Positions 23,379 through 29,898 of a stretch of 40,111 nt of DNA are shown here, piece by piece (position 1 is the first letter of the stretch; each line of letters starts with the position of its first letter). Source of the DNA: a virus; IMG/VR virus record IMGVR_UViG_3300006931_000019, positions 1 to 40,111 of that record. One strand, 5' to 3'. A program made the position numbers and the translations under genes. The notes below the pieces were generated by a model that searched no databases, was not told the DNA's origin, and worked only from the letters and a program-made list of their open reading frames with translations.

Positions 23379-23764
23379 GCCGCTACCTCGTGATCCCAAG
23401 GCAGTTTGATATTCTGCCGCGCGCAAAAAGCCTCCATGAGCGCCATAAGCTCGCTGAATTCGGTCTTGGATAGCTTGGAGGTGGATCGGCCTATCGGGAT
23501 CATGCCGCCATCCTCGAATGGCATCCACTTTTCGCCCCGGTAGGCGTGCATAAAATAATCTTTCCATTCCTCTTGCGTGTAGCGCTGGCCATGCCAGTTG
23601 AGCTTGGAGACAAGCTCTAATATTTTCCACATCCGGCTGTTCTGGTCAGTCGAGCGCGCCTTGTCCCGAAATTCAAGGCGCATTCCGGCCGGGGCGGCAG
23701 CAACGTACTTTCGCGCCCGCTCCCGGTCTGTCTCATTCCAGAGTGTCAGGGCATACCGGCTCAT
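23375..23764 (-). CDS. ninB: NinB-like recombination protein
   Basis: 129 residues. RSTDQNSRMWKILELVSK, WKDYFMHAYRGE and IGRSTSKLSKTEFSELMALM are the signature blocks of lambda NinB/Orf, a recombination mediator that replaces or assists RecFOR functions. It overlaps both neighbours by 4 bases: YqaJ upstream and the HNH-like gene downstream. The order ERF, YqaJ, NinB is a typical phage recombination cassette. Confidence 0.85.
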   Translation of the reverse strand: MSRYALTLWNETDRERARKYVAAAPAGMRLEFRDKARSTDQNSRMWKILELVSKLNWHGQRYTQEEWKDYFMHAYRGEKWMPFEDGGMIPIGRSTSKLSKTEFSELMALMEAFCARQNIKLPWDHEVAA

Positions 23765-24375
23765 GCGTAGGACGCCTTGAGCGTGGTCACGGTCTGGTCA
23801 ACTTCTGCAAGGAATATCTGAATTTCGTTTGTCAGGATTGCGAGTAAGGTATCGTCCCGCATAACCCGCTTAGTGAATAGGCGCATAGACTCGGGCATCC
23901 GGGGATCGTAGGAAACCCAATCGCACCAATCCCGGCCAGTACAGGCCATTTGCCACTGCATCTGGTAATTATATTTCCCCGGCACCACTCCGCCCAAAAG
24001 CGTTTCAATGTGCGTTGCGGTATTTGGGCATTTTATTTCCACAAGCCCATCATCGCCCACTAGACCGTCAGGGGAGGCCCCAGACTGGCTTATCGTTGGA
24101 TGGGGTACAAATCCTACCTCAGCAACGGAAAGGCCACTGTAGAACTCGTATGCGGCTCTAGCCTGAGGCTCAGTTTCAGTGCCCCATTTCATTGCGGCAT
24201 TTGAGAAAGTTTCTGCCGGCGTGCCTGTCAGGCGCTCAGCCACCAGTTGGGCGGCATAATTGGCGCGGGAAGCCCCCCAGCCGCTCTTTGTCTGGGCCAT
24301 GAGGTCGCCAATGCGGGAGGCCGTGACCTTTCCACAGCGCTCGGCAAACCATTCTTCGGAGCCCTGTTCGATCAT
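23761..24375 (-). CDS. YqaJ/lambda-exonuclease family recombinase
   Basis: 204 residues. EQGSEEWFAERCGKVTASRI (about 3-22) is the YqaJ N-terminal signature. MKWGTETEPQARAAYEF, SPDGLVGDDGLVEIKCPN (the E-x-K of the nuclease core) and YNYQMQWQMACTGRDWCDW complete the PD-(D/E)xK catalytic domain. It resects dsDNA ends 5' to 3' for annealing by the ERF protein encoded just upstream. It overlaps ninB and erf genes by 4 bases each. Confidence 0.9.
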   Translation of the reverse strand: MIEQGSEEWFAERCGKVTASRIGDLMAQTKSGWGASRANYAAQLVAERLTGTPAETFSNAAMKWGTETEPQARAAYEFYSGLSVAEVGFVPHPTISQSGASPDGLVGDDGLVEIKCPNTATHIETLLGGVVPGKYNYQMQWQMACTGRDWCDWVSYDPRMPESMRLFTKRVMRDDTLLAILTNEIQIFLAEVDQTVTTLKASYA

Positions 24376-25145
24376 TTTGCCTTAGCCTTCTGGCTACGGG
24401 TGTTGATGACTTCGATTGCGCGGGTATATGCAGAGGCAGGAAGCTCCAAGATGCTCGGAACGCCCATGTATTTGCAGAAGCTGGGAACATCGGCATTATC
24501 ACGCGTCAACATCCCAAGCAGGGTTTCCGCCTGTTCCTCTGAAACGGCGTTGATCTTTCCGCCTTCGGCGCCGTCATCATCTTCACCCTTAGTGCGAATA
24601 TTGAGCAGAAGAGTTGCGGTGTACCGCTTCCCATAGCTGGTGCTGGACCCGACAGCCTGGACGGCATTTTTGCTGCCCGTGCTGTCATGTGGAAGGGTCA
24701 TCGTGGTTTCTTCGCTATGGCCCTGCTCATGGCTCAGAACGCCAGTGACAGTGATGCGGTTGTCCTGGGTGACGCCAGAGCGGAATGTGAGCGCAAACCC
24801 ATGTTCGTTAAGGAGCGGGGTGATTTGCGCGTCGATATCTTCCCACTTGGCGAATGAGGTTGACTGCTGAATTTCCCCATCACGATTGCCGCTGGCGGTC
24901 TTGGCGCGAACCTCAATCCGGCCCTTGCGGTCGATTACCGGAAGCTTTGGCTTAAGCGCCACCAACGCCCGAATGTAAGCCGCCTTGGCGTCATCGGCCC
25001 GGACTTCACGCGCCATGGTCATAAGCCGTTCCAGCTTGCCGACATCCGTGTTAGGGTCTTGGGAGGCACGCGCGATGATGTCCATAAGCGTCGGCGCAGC
25101 GGGCTCTGTCGGCAGATGGTCCGTGGCCTTGGTCATGTGGTTCAT
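24372..25145 (-). CDS. ERF-family single-strand annealing protein
   Basis: 257 residues from ATG 25145, chosen because GGGAG lies about 7 bases upstream. The longer in-frame reading to 25253 lacks a site. The motif GSKNAVQAVGSSTSYGKRYT (about residues 140-159) with the ALLNIRTKGEDDDGA run is the core of the ERF superfamily (P22 Erf). FAKWEDIDAQITPLLNEHGF is a second conserved block. It anneals ssDNA produced by the YqaJ exonuclease. No C-terminal OB or SSB-binding motif is seen. Confidence 0.9.
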   Translation of the reverse strand: MNHMTKATDHLPTEPAAPTLMDIIARASQDPNTDVGKLERLMTMAREVRADDAKAAYIRALVALKPKLPVIDRKGRIEVRAKTASGNRDGEIQQSTSFAKWEDIDAQITPLLNEHGFALTFRSGVTQDNRITVTGVLSHEQGHSEETTMTLPHDSTGSKNAVQAVGSSTSYGKRYTATLLLNIRTKGEDDDGAEGGKINAVSEEQAETLLGMLTRDNADVPSFCKYMGVPSILELPASAYTRAIEVINTRSQKAKAK

Positions 25146-25200
25146 TGAAAACTCCCAATAATGATTAACGCGCCAGCCGCCATCCCCGCCAAAGCTAAAG

Positions 25201-25287
25201 CTATATAGATGGATAGACGGGCTTGGATTTGCGGGGCGTGATGCTGGCGACATGAAGCCAAGGACCGTCGAGTTCGTAGCGGGTCAT
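25201..25287 (-). CDS. Very small putative gene
   Basis: 28 residues, ATG at 25287 with GGAG 7 bases upstream, TAG at 25201. The peptide is TRYELDGPWLHVASIT-type. Reading frame, start site and tight placement between neighbours are the only support. No function is suggested. Confidence 0.4.
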   Translation of the reverse strand: MTRYELDGPWLHVASITPRKSKPVYPSI

Positions 25288-25288
25288 G

Positions 25289-25525
25289 CTAATTCTCCGG
25301 CGTGAGAATGTGAGTGCTGATGTCTTTGCGAAGATCACTGACAATCTTGCCGAGCGTTTCCCATTCTTCCGGCGAGAATGACAATGCAGAAAGATTTATC
25401 AAGTCCATGTTGCGCGCCGTTTGCAGGATTGAGATTTGGTATTGATCCTCACCGGCTTTAGTCATGCCGCGCATTACAGTCACCCGGAAGTCCTTGTGCT
25501 TTTCTTCGGCTGAAACGCTATTCAT
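25289..25525 (-). CDS. Small hypothetical early protein
   Basis: 78 residues from ATG 25525, preceded by GGGAGATAGAG. A longer frame to 25621 would run into the gene at 25563 and has no ribosome binding site. RVTVMRGMTKAGEDQYQISI forms beta strands, followed by a helix (EEWETLGKIVSDLRKDIS). No motif is recognised. Confidence 0.6.
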   Translation of the reverse strand: MNSVSAEEKHKDFRVTVMRGMTKAGEDQYQISILQTARNMDLINLSALSFSPEEWETLGKIVSDLRKDISTHILTPEN

Positions 25526-25562
25526 CTCTATCTCCCGCCTGACAGCCATAAGGGTTTGTGGG

Positions 25563-25727
25563 TCATGGAATTTGAAGCCCCATCTTGCGCAGAACGTTGT
25601 CGATTGACTGCTCAGCATCATAAACCCGCTGCGGTGGGCGAAGGCGCTTTGATACAGGCCGCGCGAATGGGAAGCTGTCGGATTGATCCCAGTCCAGATA
25701 GTCGGGGGGATTGTGGAGGTCGTTCAT
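25563..25727 (-). CDS. Small hypothetical early protein
   Basis: 54 residues, ATG at 25727 with GGGGATTAAATA upstream, TGA at 25563. Polar and Pro-rich (NDLHNPPDYLDWDQSDSFPF), with a helical C-terminus (EQSIDNVLRKMGLQIP). Placed by its start site and the tight abutment to the next gene (25728). Function unknown. Confidence 0.55.
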   Translation of the reverse strand: MNDLHNPPDYLDWDQSDSFPFARPVSKRLRPPQRVYDAEQSIDNVLRKMGLQIP

Positions 25728-25961
25728 TTATTTAATCCCCGAACCGATTGGCTCTTGTGATTGAAAGCGCTCGACCAGTGTGCGATATTCGGTCTGGATG
25801 TGTGGCAGTATGACGGGCCGGATAAATGCCGCGTCTTTGTCGCAGCCCATTTGTAACAGGGTACCGGCGACCCCATACCTTGATGTAGTCTCGGGCCAAC
25901 ATTTCGGTACCGCATTCAATATGGCTTGCCTGACCAAAAATTCCCTGCTCGGCATTGTCAT
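25728..25961 (-). CDS. First gene of the leftward operon, hypothetical
   Basis: 77 residues. The ATG at 25961 has GAGG 6 bases upstream. The longer reading to 26078 would begin inside the promoter. SREFLVRQAILNAVPKCWPE and a C-terminal helix (ILPHIQTEYRTLVERFQSQE) are visible. A different frame (GTG 26049 to 25732) is also open, but its start would lie only a few bases from the predicted transcription start. I prefer the framed start at 25961. Confidence 0.5.
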   Translation of the reverse strand: MTMPSREFLVRQAILNAVPKCWPETTSRYGVAGTLLQMGCDKDAAFIRPVILPHIQTEYRTLVERFQSQEPIGSGIK

Positions 25962-26049
25962 GTCTTGCCTCATGAGCGGCCCAGTCCGGCTGGGTATGGG
26001 GTAGACCGGACTGGGTTTGCACAAACCGCTCAAACGCAGCGGCAAACAC

Positions 26050-26078
26050 AACGTAAGACGGCGCTTGACAAAGGTCAA
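26050..26078 (-). promoter_or_regulatory. Leftward early promoter
   Basis: On the - strand, TTGACC (26078-26073) and TACGTT (26055-26050) are separated by 17 bases, a good sigma-70-like spacing. It lies about 90 bases upstream of the first leftward gene start (25961). It overlaps the palindrome at 26065-26078. Confidence 0.5.
26065..26078. promoter_or_regulatory. Palindromic operator candidate TTGAC-AAAG-GTCAA
   Basis: Perfect 5-bp inverted arms around a 4-bp centre, located between two divergent gene sets. It covers the -35 of the leftward promoter and, on the + strand, a TTGACA that could serve as -35 of a rightward promoter (best -10 near 26087-26092, TTAGGT). The adjacent gene encodes a ribbon-helix-helix protein, which makes autoregulation plausible. 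Confidence 0.45.
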
Positions 26079-26099
26079 GGGCTATTTTAGGTTTCTTGC

Positions 26100-26252
26100 A
26101 TGAAAAAGATGGTCAACTTCCGCGCGCCAGATGACATGTTGAAAAGGCTCAAGAAAATCACGGATAAGCGCCGTGATCCTTTAGCCCCTAGCATCACACA
26201 GGTTTTATTGCGCGGTCTTGAACTATCATTGCGCGAGGTAGAACGGAAATGA
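26100..26252 (+). CDS. Ribbon-helix-helix (Arc/CopG-like) regulator
   Basis: 50 residues. Strand VNFRAPDDML followed by two helices (KRLKKITDKRR, then ITQVLLRGLELSLREVE) fits the ribbon-helix-helix fold, which binds DNA as a dimer through the N-terminal strand. No ribosome binding site is visible. The start lies 8 bases after the best rightward -10, so the mRNA may be leaderless. It overlaps the next gene as ATGA. Likely repressor of the divergent early promoters. The family call is by pattern. Confidence 0.65.
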   Translation: MKKMVNFRAPDDMLKRLKKITDKRRDPLAPSITQVLLRGLELSLREVERK

Positions 26253-26500
26253 TGCCACAAGAGCCGGGAAAATATTGGGCGCGAGATGTATCCATAGACA
26301 TGCTTGGAAACAGGCTGCTTTCTTTGCCATATAAAGTTAATGTGGTTGCCGACATTCCAAACCCTCGCGGCCATAAATTATTGGTCGAGACAGGGCTTAA
26401 TGCACCAAAATTTCGTGGGCTCGGGTGCTATGAATTTGGTGCGCCAAGTGTCTCTGAGATTGAGATGCTTCAATCTTTCGCTAATCAATTTGCAACATGA
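26249..26500 (+). CDS. Hypothetical early protein
   Basis: 83 residues, ATGA overlap on both sides (26249 and 26497). The sequence is mixed alpha/beta with YWARDVSIDMLGNRLLSLPY and SVSEIEMLQSFANQFA. No family is recognised. It is part of the rightward operon starting with the RHH gene. Confidence 0.6.
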   Translation: MMPQEPGKYWARDVSIDMLGNRLLSLPYKVNVVADIPNPRGHKLLVETGLNAPKFRGLGCYEFGAPSVSEIEMLQSFANQFAT

Positions 26501-26700
26501 CCCGCTACGACACATGTCCGACCTGTAACAGGCGCTATCGCAGCGAGAAGGCGCGGCAAGCTGCTGAGAACTACAAGCGCATCCATGACGATTTGCGCGC
26601 CACATGCGCGCCGCTCATTACATATTCCCATTCCGACATATCGCGCACGGACAGACATCGCCTATCGAGCCAGGAATTTCGCAGGACAGGTGGGGTATGA
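26497..26700 (+). CDS. Small Cys-containing early protein
   Basis: 67 residues with an N-terminal C-x2-C (TCPTCNRRYRSEKARQ) and a helical middle; the C-terminus is basic (SRTDRHRLSSQEFRRTGG). A single C-x2-C is too little to claim a zinc finger by itself. Overlaps both neighbours as ATGA. Confidence 0.55.
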   Translation: MTRYDTCPTCNRRYRSEKARQAAENYKRIHDDLRATCAPLITYSHSDISRTDRHRLSSQEFRRTGGV

Positions 26701-27125
26701 GCGGACGCGAGCGGGGCTGGACGGATGAGCGGGTAGAAACCCTCAAAACCATGTGGGCCGCTGGCAACTCATGTTCTGTCATTGCTGCTGCACTTGGTGA
26801 CATTTCACGGAATGGGTGCATAGGGAAAATCCACCGTCTTGGCCTACCTGTTCCAGATGCGAAGCGGCGAGCGTTTCTATCACGGCCTCCAAAGCCGTCC
26901 ATTCCGCGCCCACTTCCTCCGCCGGCACCGCCCCCGCCAGACGCACCCCCATCACTGGATCTGACCATCGAAGCCCTTAGCGATAAGACATGCCGGCACC
27001 CTTACGGAACGCAGGCGCCATACAGATTTTGTGGTGTTTCGACAGAGAGAGGCTCGCCCTACTGCCCATTCCACAAAGCCCAGAACATGCCATTAGGCAA
27101 GCCGCTGATAAAGGCGCGGAAATGA
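26697..27125 (+). CDS. gcrA: GcrA-like cell-cycle regulator
   Basis: 142 residues. GWTDERVETLKTMWAAGNSC, then IAAALGDISRNGCIGKIHRL, is the GcrA N-terminal DNA-binding signature of Alphaproteobacteria. A Pro-rich linker (PRPLPPPAPPPPDAPPS) and a C-terminal CRHPYG... YRFCG... SPYCPFHKA Cys-rich segment follow, as in GcrA. GcrA in Caulobacter-type hosts binds sigma-70 and methylated GANTC sites (CcrM) to drive cell-cycle transcription. Start at ATG 26697 with GGTGGGG upstream. A phage copy would let the virus redirect host cell-cycle or its own promoters; that is inference. Confidence 0.85.
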   Translation: MSGRERGWTDERVETLKTMWAAGNSCSVIAAALGDISRNGCIGKIHRLGLPVPDAKRRAFLSRPPKPSIPRPLPPPAPPPPDAPPSLDLTIEALSDKTCRHPYGTQAPYRFCGVSTERGSPYCPFHKAQNMPLGKPLIKARK

Positions 27126-27301
27126 GCGACACGATCATTGATTTGACTGACCCCGCAATCCAAGCTTGGCAGAGAAACAATATACAACTTTCTCTTGCCG
27201 GCTGGGCGCTTATCACGGAATTTACGGAAGATGGCTGTAAATTCTACGCGGAATTGAATGGTGAAAGAATTGATAACACGCCGCCTAAGTGCGGTCCATG
27301 A
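27122..27301 (+). CDS. Small hypothetical protein
   Basis: 59 residues from the ATG at 27122 (ATGA overlap). TDPAIQAWQRNNIQLSLAGW is helical and ALITEFTEDGCKFYAEL gives strands. No motif; coupled to the next gene by ATGA overlap at 27298. Confidence 0.55.
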   Translation: MSDTIIDLTDPAIQAWQRNNIQLSLAGWALITEFTEDGCKFYAELNGERIDNTPPKCGP

Positions 27302-27462
27302 CGCTCGGCGGCAACACTCCAAAGCCCACTGTCCGCCCCGCCTGGGTTTGGGATCGTGAGCTTATGCTCTGGTGCCACTGGGCCATCGTTTATGACCAGG
27401 ACGGGAATCGCATCTACCTGCCATTTATCTACCACTATAGCGAAATTGATTTCTCCCAATGA
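27298..27462 (+). CDS. Small hypothetical protein
   Basis: 54 residues, ATGA coupling at both ends. Trp- and Tyr-rich, WVWDRELMLWCHWAIVYDQD. No family recognised. Its integrity across two overlaps argues that it is a real gene. Confidence 0.55.
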   Translation: MTLGGNTPKPTVRPAWVWDRELMLWCHWAIVYDQDGNRIYLPFIYHYSEIDFSQ

Positions 27463-27779
27463 ACCACAAATACCGAGGTGCGCCCCTTATCGGCTGGTCT
27501 CCCAAAGAGATCGTGTGGCTCCAGGCCGCGCTAACCCTCCCGGCCTATGACTTTCTCCTAGCCTGTGAGGATATCGCCGGCATGAACGGCAGGACGGTCT
27601 CAGCCATACGGGCCAAGGCGCGGGCTCTGAGGCAGGCTACAGCGCCATACAAACCGGTCTGCACCAAGTACCCGCCAGCTCCAAAAGGGACGCCAGCGGT
27701 GTTTGTAGAGCCTCCAGAGGCTATTCCAGCCATCCGCCAGCTTACCAAAGCTGAATTGATGGTTGGGAGGGCGCGCTAA
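27459..27779 (+). CDS. GcrA-like/SANT-type small protein
   Basis: 106 residues. GWSPKEIVWLQAALTL, then DIAGMNGRTVSAIRAKARAL, resembles a homeodomain-like helix-turn-helix of the kind found in GcrA N-termini and SANT-like proteins: a Trp-anchored first helix and a recognition helix with a basic tail. A Pro-rich C-terminus follows (YPPAPKGTPAVFVEPP). It could bind DNA and may be a paralogue or partner of the GcrA homologue four genes upstream. Confidence 0.5.
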   Translation: MNHKYRGAPLIGWSPKEIVWLQAALTLPAYDFLLACEDIAGMNGRTVSAIRAKARALRQATAPYKPVCTKYPPAPKGTPAVFVEPPEAIPAIRQLTKAELMVGRAR

Positions 27780-27812
27780 ACGCCCATCCTGTGAATTAGT
27801 TCCTAAAGTTCC

Positions 27813-27838
27813 TTGACGATGTGAGCAATTTAGCTCAC
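27813..27838 (+). promoter_or_regulatory. Promoter-operator candidate upstream of C4-like RNA
   Basis: TTGACG (27813-27818) could be a -35, though no good -10 lies 16-18 bases downstream. GTGAGCAATTTAGCTCAC (27821-27838) is an inverted repeat with 6-bp arms, located where a repressor would block the promoter. Not a CRP site: its spacing is wrong. Sequence only; no regulator identified. Confidence 0.35.
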
Positions 27839-27846
27839 CCTGTGCG

Positions 27847-27914
27847 CACCGGAGTTGCTGCCGGTGGCATAGGGGTCTGGCTGGGTTCGGTTAACACCCG
27901 TTCCCGGCCCAGCC
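27847..27914 (+). ncRNA. Candidate C4-like antisense RNA (P4 CI / P1 c4 type)
   Basis: Two hairpins: CACCGG/CCGGTG at 27847-27866 with an AGTTGCTG loop, and GGCTGGG/CCCAGCC at 27879-27914 enclosing GGTTAACACC. Both loop sequences look like the recurrent C4/P4-CI antisense RNA pattern. ACCCGTTC (27896-27903) is exactly complementary to GAACGGGT at 27929-27936, just ahead of the ATG at 27943, as in antisense RNAs that block the downstream leader. Any reading frame across this stretch (GTG 27821) is rejected as coincidental. Family assignment is from memory, not from a covariance search. Confidence 0.5.
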
Positions 27915-27942
27915 GACTTCCCTATTTTGAACGGGTACACTC

Positions 27943-28557
27943 ATGTCAGCTTGGATGCCCTTATATTGGGGCGATTATTTTAAGAAAACACAGCACTTTT
28001 CCACATTCCAACATGGTTGCTATCTTTTGATGATAGCCGCCTATTGGGAGCGCGGCGGCCCACTCCCAAACAACCCTCAAGAACTTGCCAGAATTTGCAG
28101 AACTTCTAGCGATAAGCTTGCAAGGTGGGGAAATCCCGTCATTGCAATGTTCTCTTGCAAGGATAACTTGCTTTACCACCAACGTATTGATTCTGAACTA
28201 AGTAAGGCATGCTTACGCAGTGCTAAGGGCATTGCCGGTAGCAATGCTCGATGGCATCCCCAAGCAATGCTACCCACAACCACATCCATAAAGGAAGAAG
28301 ATAATATTCTTTCTTTTAATGGGAAAGTGCCGGGAAAAAGTAATGGTAACGGCCATGTCACCATCAAAGACCCTAAAGACCGGCTTGATCGGTTCCAAAA
28401 ATGGCTCGCAGAGGCCATAGGAGGCCCGCAGGGCTGGGTTTTAGTGGATGAGGCTGCCGACCCTGCCAAACCCAACCATCTGGCTTCCCTTGCCTTCTGT
28501 AAGGCTGAGGCGAAGCGGCTGGGTAAGGGCTGGCCGAATCAGTGGCCGGCGCGCTGA
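27943..28557 (+). CDS. DUF1376-type replication protein
   Basis: 204 residues. WMPLYWGDYFKKTQHFSTFQ and GCYLLMIAAYWERGGPLPNN (about residues 4-45) are the DUF1376 signature, a winged-helix-like N-terminal domain found in phage replication-module proteins. The C-terminal half is basic and low in conservation (KDRLDRFQKWLAEAIGGPQG). It directly follows the C4-like RNA and its putative target. No DNA polymerase or helicase gene is visible here, so it may help host replication factors load on phage DNA. Confidence 0.8.
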   Translation: MSAWMPLYWGDYFKKTQHFSTFQHGCYLLMIAAYWERGGPLPNNPQELARICRTSSDKLARWGNPVIAMFSCKDNLLYHQRIDSELSKACLRSAKGIAGSNARWHPQAMLPTTTSIKEEDNILSFNGKVPGKSNGNGHVTIKDPKDRLDRFQKWLAEAIGGPQGWVLVDEAADPAKPNHLASLAFCKAEAKRLGKGWPNQWPAR

Positions 28558-28676
28558 AAATAATTTGCGCCACACGCTTGACGTAGGCCACATATCAAGG
28601 CAACATAGTAGCAGTTTTAAGGTGCTATGTGGACACAAATGGGCCAGTTTCAGACCAGCCGCAATATGCAAAAAAC
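28558..28676. other. Intergenic stretch with inverted repeats
   Basis: No coding frame. CCACATA and TATGTGG, and ACATAG...GCA with TGC...TATGT, form overlapping inverted repeats between about 28588 and 28635 that could fold as a transcription terminator after the replication gene, without a clear U-tract. The IS element begins immediately after. Confidence 0.35.
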
Positions 28677-28704
28677 TGGCGATAGTATACTTAGCGTAGG
28701 AACC
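28677..28704 (+). repeat. Left terminal inverted repeat of the IS element
   Basis: 28 bases beginning TGGCGATAGTATACTT. Matches the complement of 30542-30569 at 25 of 28 positions. Its distal end runs into a stem CCTGTTTAGA / TCTAGACAGG (28703-28727). Confidence 0.85.
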
Positions 28705-28743
28705 TGTTTAGAATCAATCTAGACAGGCCGCCGCTAAGACCAG

Positions 28744-28794
28744 CGGGATGGCTCCCGATATACGATCCGCCAATTTTACAAGGGAGCCGTCCCG
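28744..28794. other. Strong hairpin inside the IS left end
   Basis: CGGGATGGCTCCC (28744-28756) and GGGAGCCGTCCCG (28782-28794) pair at 12 of 13 positions across a 25-base loop. No U-tract follows on either strand, so this is not a simple terminator. Subterminal hairpins can block outside transcription or aid transposition in IS elements; that role is only suggested. Confidence 0.5.
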
Positions 28795-28986
28795 TTAGGA
28801 CTGCCCTATGGGTGGATTCAGGCTTACGGCGTTTGTTTCCGAAACTGAGAGGCAAGCCCTGCAAGAAACTCCGCGATCTCGCGGGCTTCGCCAGCGCGCC
28901 TCTCAATTTCTCCGATCTCTTGCGTCTGGCGCGAGCGGCGAAATTCCCCACGCGCCGAAAACCGAACAGACATTGGATGCCCCGCA

Positions 28987-29217
28987 TCATCCTTGATCCA
29001 CGCCGCGCTCTCCATAAAGGATTGCGTGCGCGCCACGTTCATAGACAACGCCCAGCATGTCGCTCACCTGGGTCAACCTGCCGGAAAACAATCTGTCCTC
29101 ATCAATCGGGCTTGAGGGGTTGAACAGCCGCTGTGTACTCGCGCTTGCGATCCCCCATGCCTGATCGTCCCAAACATCTCGACTTGGTAAATCGCTGAAG
29201 AGGTCCAACGTGGTCAT
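28987..29217 (-). pseudogene. 5' fragment of an AAA-type ATPase gene
   Basis: 76 residues from ATG 29217 (GAGG upstream). LFNPSSPIDEDRLFSGRLTQ and AHAILYGERGVD match the N-terminus of STAND/AAA-like ATP-binding proteins up to the start of Walker A. Instead of the expected G-K-T/S after GERGV the frame runs into DQG and stops. The gene is therefore broken at the P-loop, probably by the rearrangement that built this element. It is a cargo fragment with no activity. Confidence 0.7.
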
Positions 29218-29308
29218 GCCGCGCCTCACTTTGTATAAGCAGGAATGCTTTTCGTATAATTAGCAGAACAGTTCGTATATTTGGAGTCTCATTTGGTAGA
29301 TTTATGTG

Positions 29309-29337
29309 TTGACACTCAAGCATTTTGTCCATAACGT
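29309..29337 (+). promoter_or_regulatory. Promoter of the IS1-type transposase
   Basis: TTGACA (29309-29314), 17 bases, TAACGT (29332-29337). The transposase ATG at 29344 begins about 6 bases past the -10, so the transcript would be leaderless or nearly so. No ribosome binding site is seen. Confidence 0.55.
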
Positions 29338-29343
29338 CAATAT

Positions 29344-29898
29344 ATGAACCGGCTGCCTTTCGAAAAACGTAGACAAATCATCCACTTAATGGTGGAGGGC
29401 AATTCCATCCGGGGTATCGCACGGCTTGTGGACATCTCCCCGGTGACAGTCCTGCGGTATCTGGAAAAGGCTGGCGCGGCCTGCATGGCTCATCACGACA
29501 ACGCCGTGGTGGGCGTGAAGGCCAGCCGCATCGAATGCGATGAAATCTGGTCTTTCAACTACTGCAAGAAGGCCAACCTGGCCCATGCCAAGGCCGCTCC
29601 CGCTGATGCTGGCGACGCTTGGACGTGGACGGCCATAGACGCCGATAGCAAGCTGATCGTGTCCTACCTGATCGGCGGGCGCGACGCGGAAGCCGCCAAG
29701 GATTTCATGTTTGACGTAGCGGATAGGCTTGCCACTCGCGTCCAGCTAACCACAGACGGGCATGGGGCCTATCTGCAAGCCGTGGCGGGCGCTTTCGGCT
29801 TTGATGTGGACTATGCCCAACTGGTGAAGCATTACGGCGAGAGCGGCAACAGCGCCGGTAAACTTGTATGCGGGCGCGCCATCGGTATGCAGGGTTGA
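29344..29898 (+). pseudogene. IS1-family transposase, C-terminally truncated
   Basis: Real similarity runs from residue 1 to about 173, then 11 unrelated residues to the stop. EKRRQIIHLMVEGNSIRGIA is the helix-turn-helix opening, ASRIECDEIWSF gives the first catalytic Asp, TTDGHGAY the second. The region holding the third acidic residue is gone. Family members are about 230 residues. The break coincides with the truncated IS1595 gene on the other strand (near 29862). It cannot be an active transposase as it stands. Confidence 0.85.

Noticed and set aside
23379-23630. N-terminal extension of the HNH-like gene upstream of 23378
   Set aside because: It overlaps the ninB-like gene out of phase. 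The ATG at 23378 is coupled to that gene by ATGA.
25732-26049. 105-codon minus-strand frame starting GTG at 26049
   Set aside because: Its start sits within a few bases of the predicted transcription start and lacks a ribosome binding site. The frame starting at 25961 has GAGG.
27813-27845. CRP-like site TGTGAGC...GCTCACC
   Set aside because: Half-sites are separated by the wrong distance for CRP, so I list it only as an unnamed inverted repeat.
27821-28030. 69-codon frame across the C4-like region
   Set aside because: Begins with GTG inside an inverted repeat, spans both hairpins and the target site, and runs into the replication gene in another frame.
28735-28805. Integron attC-like site at the hairpin 28744-28794
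   Set aside because: The flanking GTTAGGA and CTAAGAC do not fit the conserved attC core sequences.
28824-29048. 74-codon minus-strand frame overlapping the AAA ATPase fragment
   Set aside because: Some protein-like composition in its C-terminal half, but no start site and no known family. It may be a remnant of a second cargo gene; not strong enough to list.
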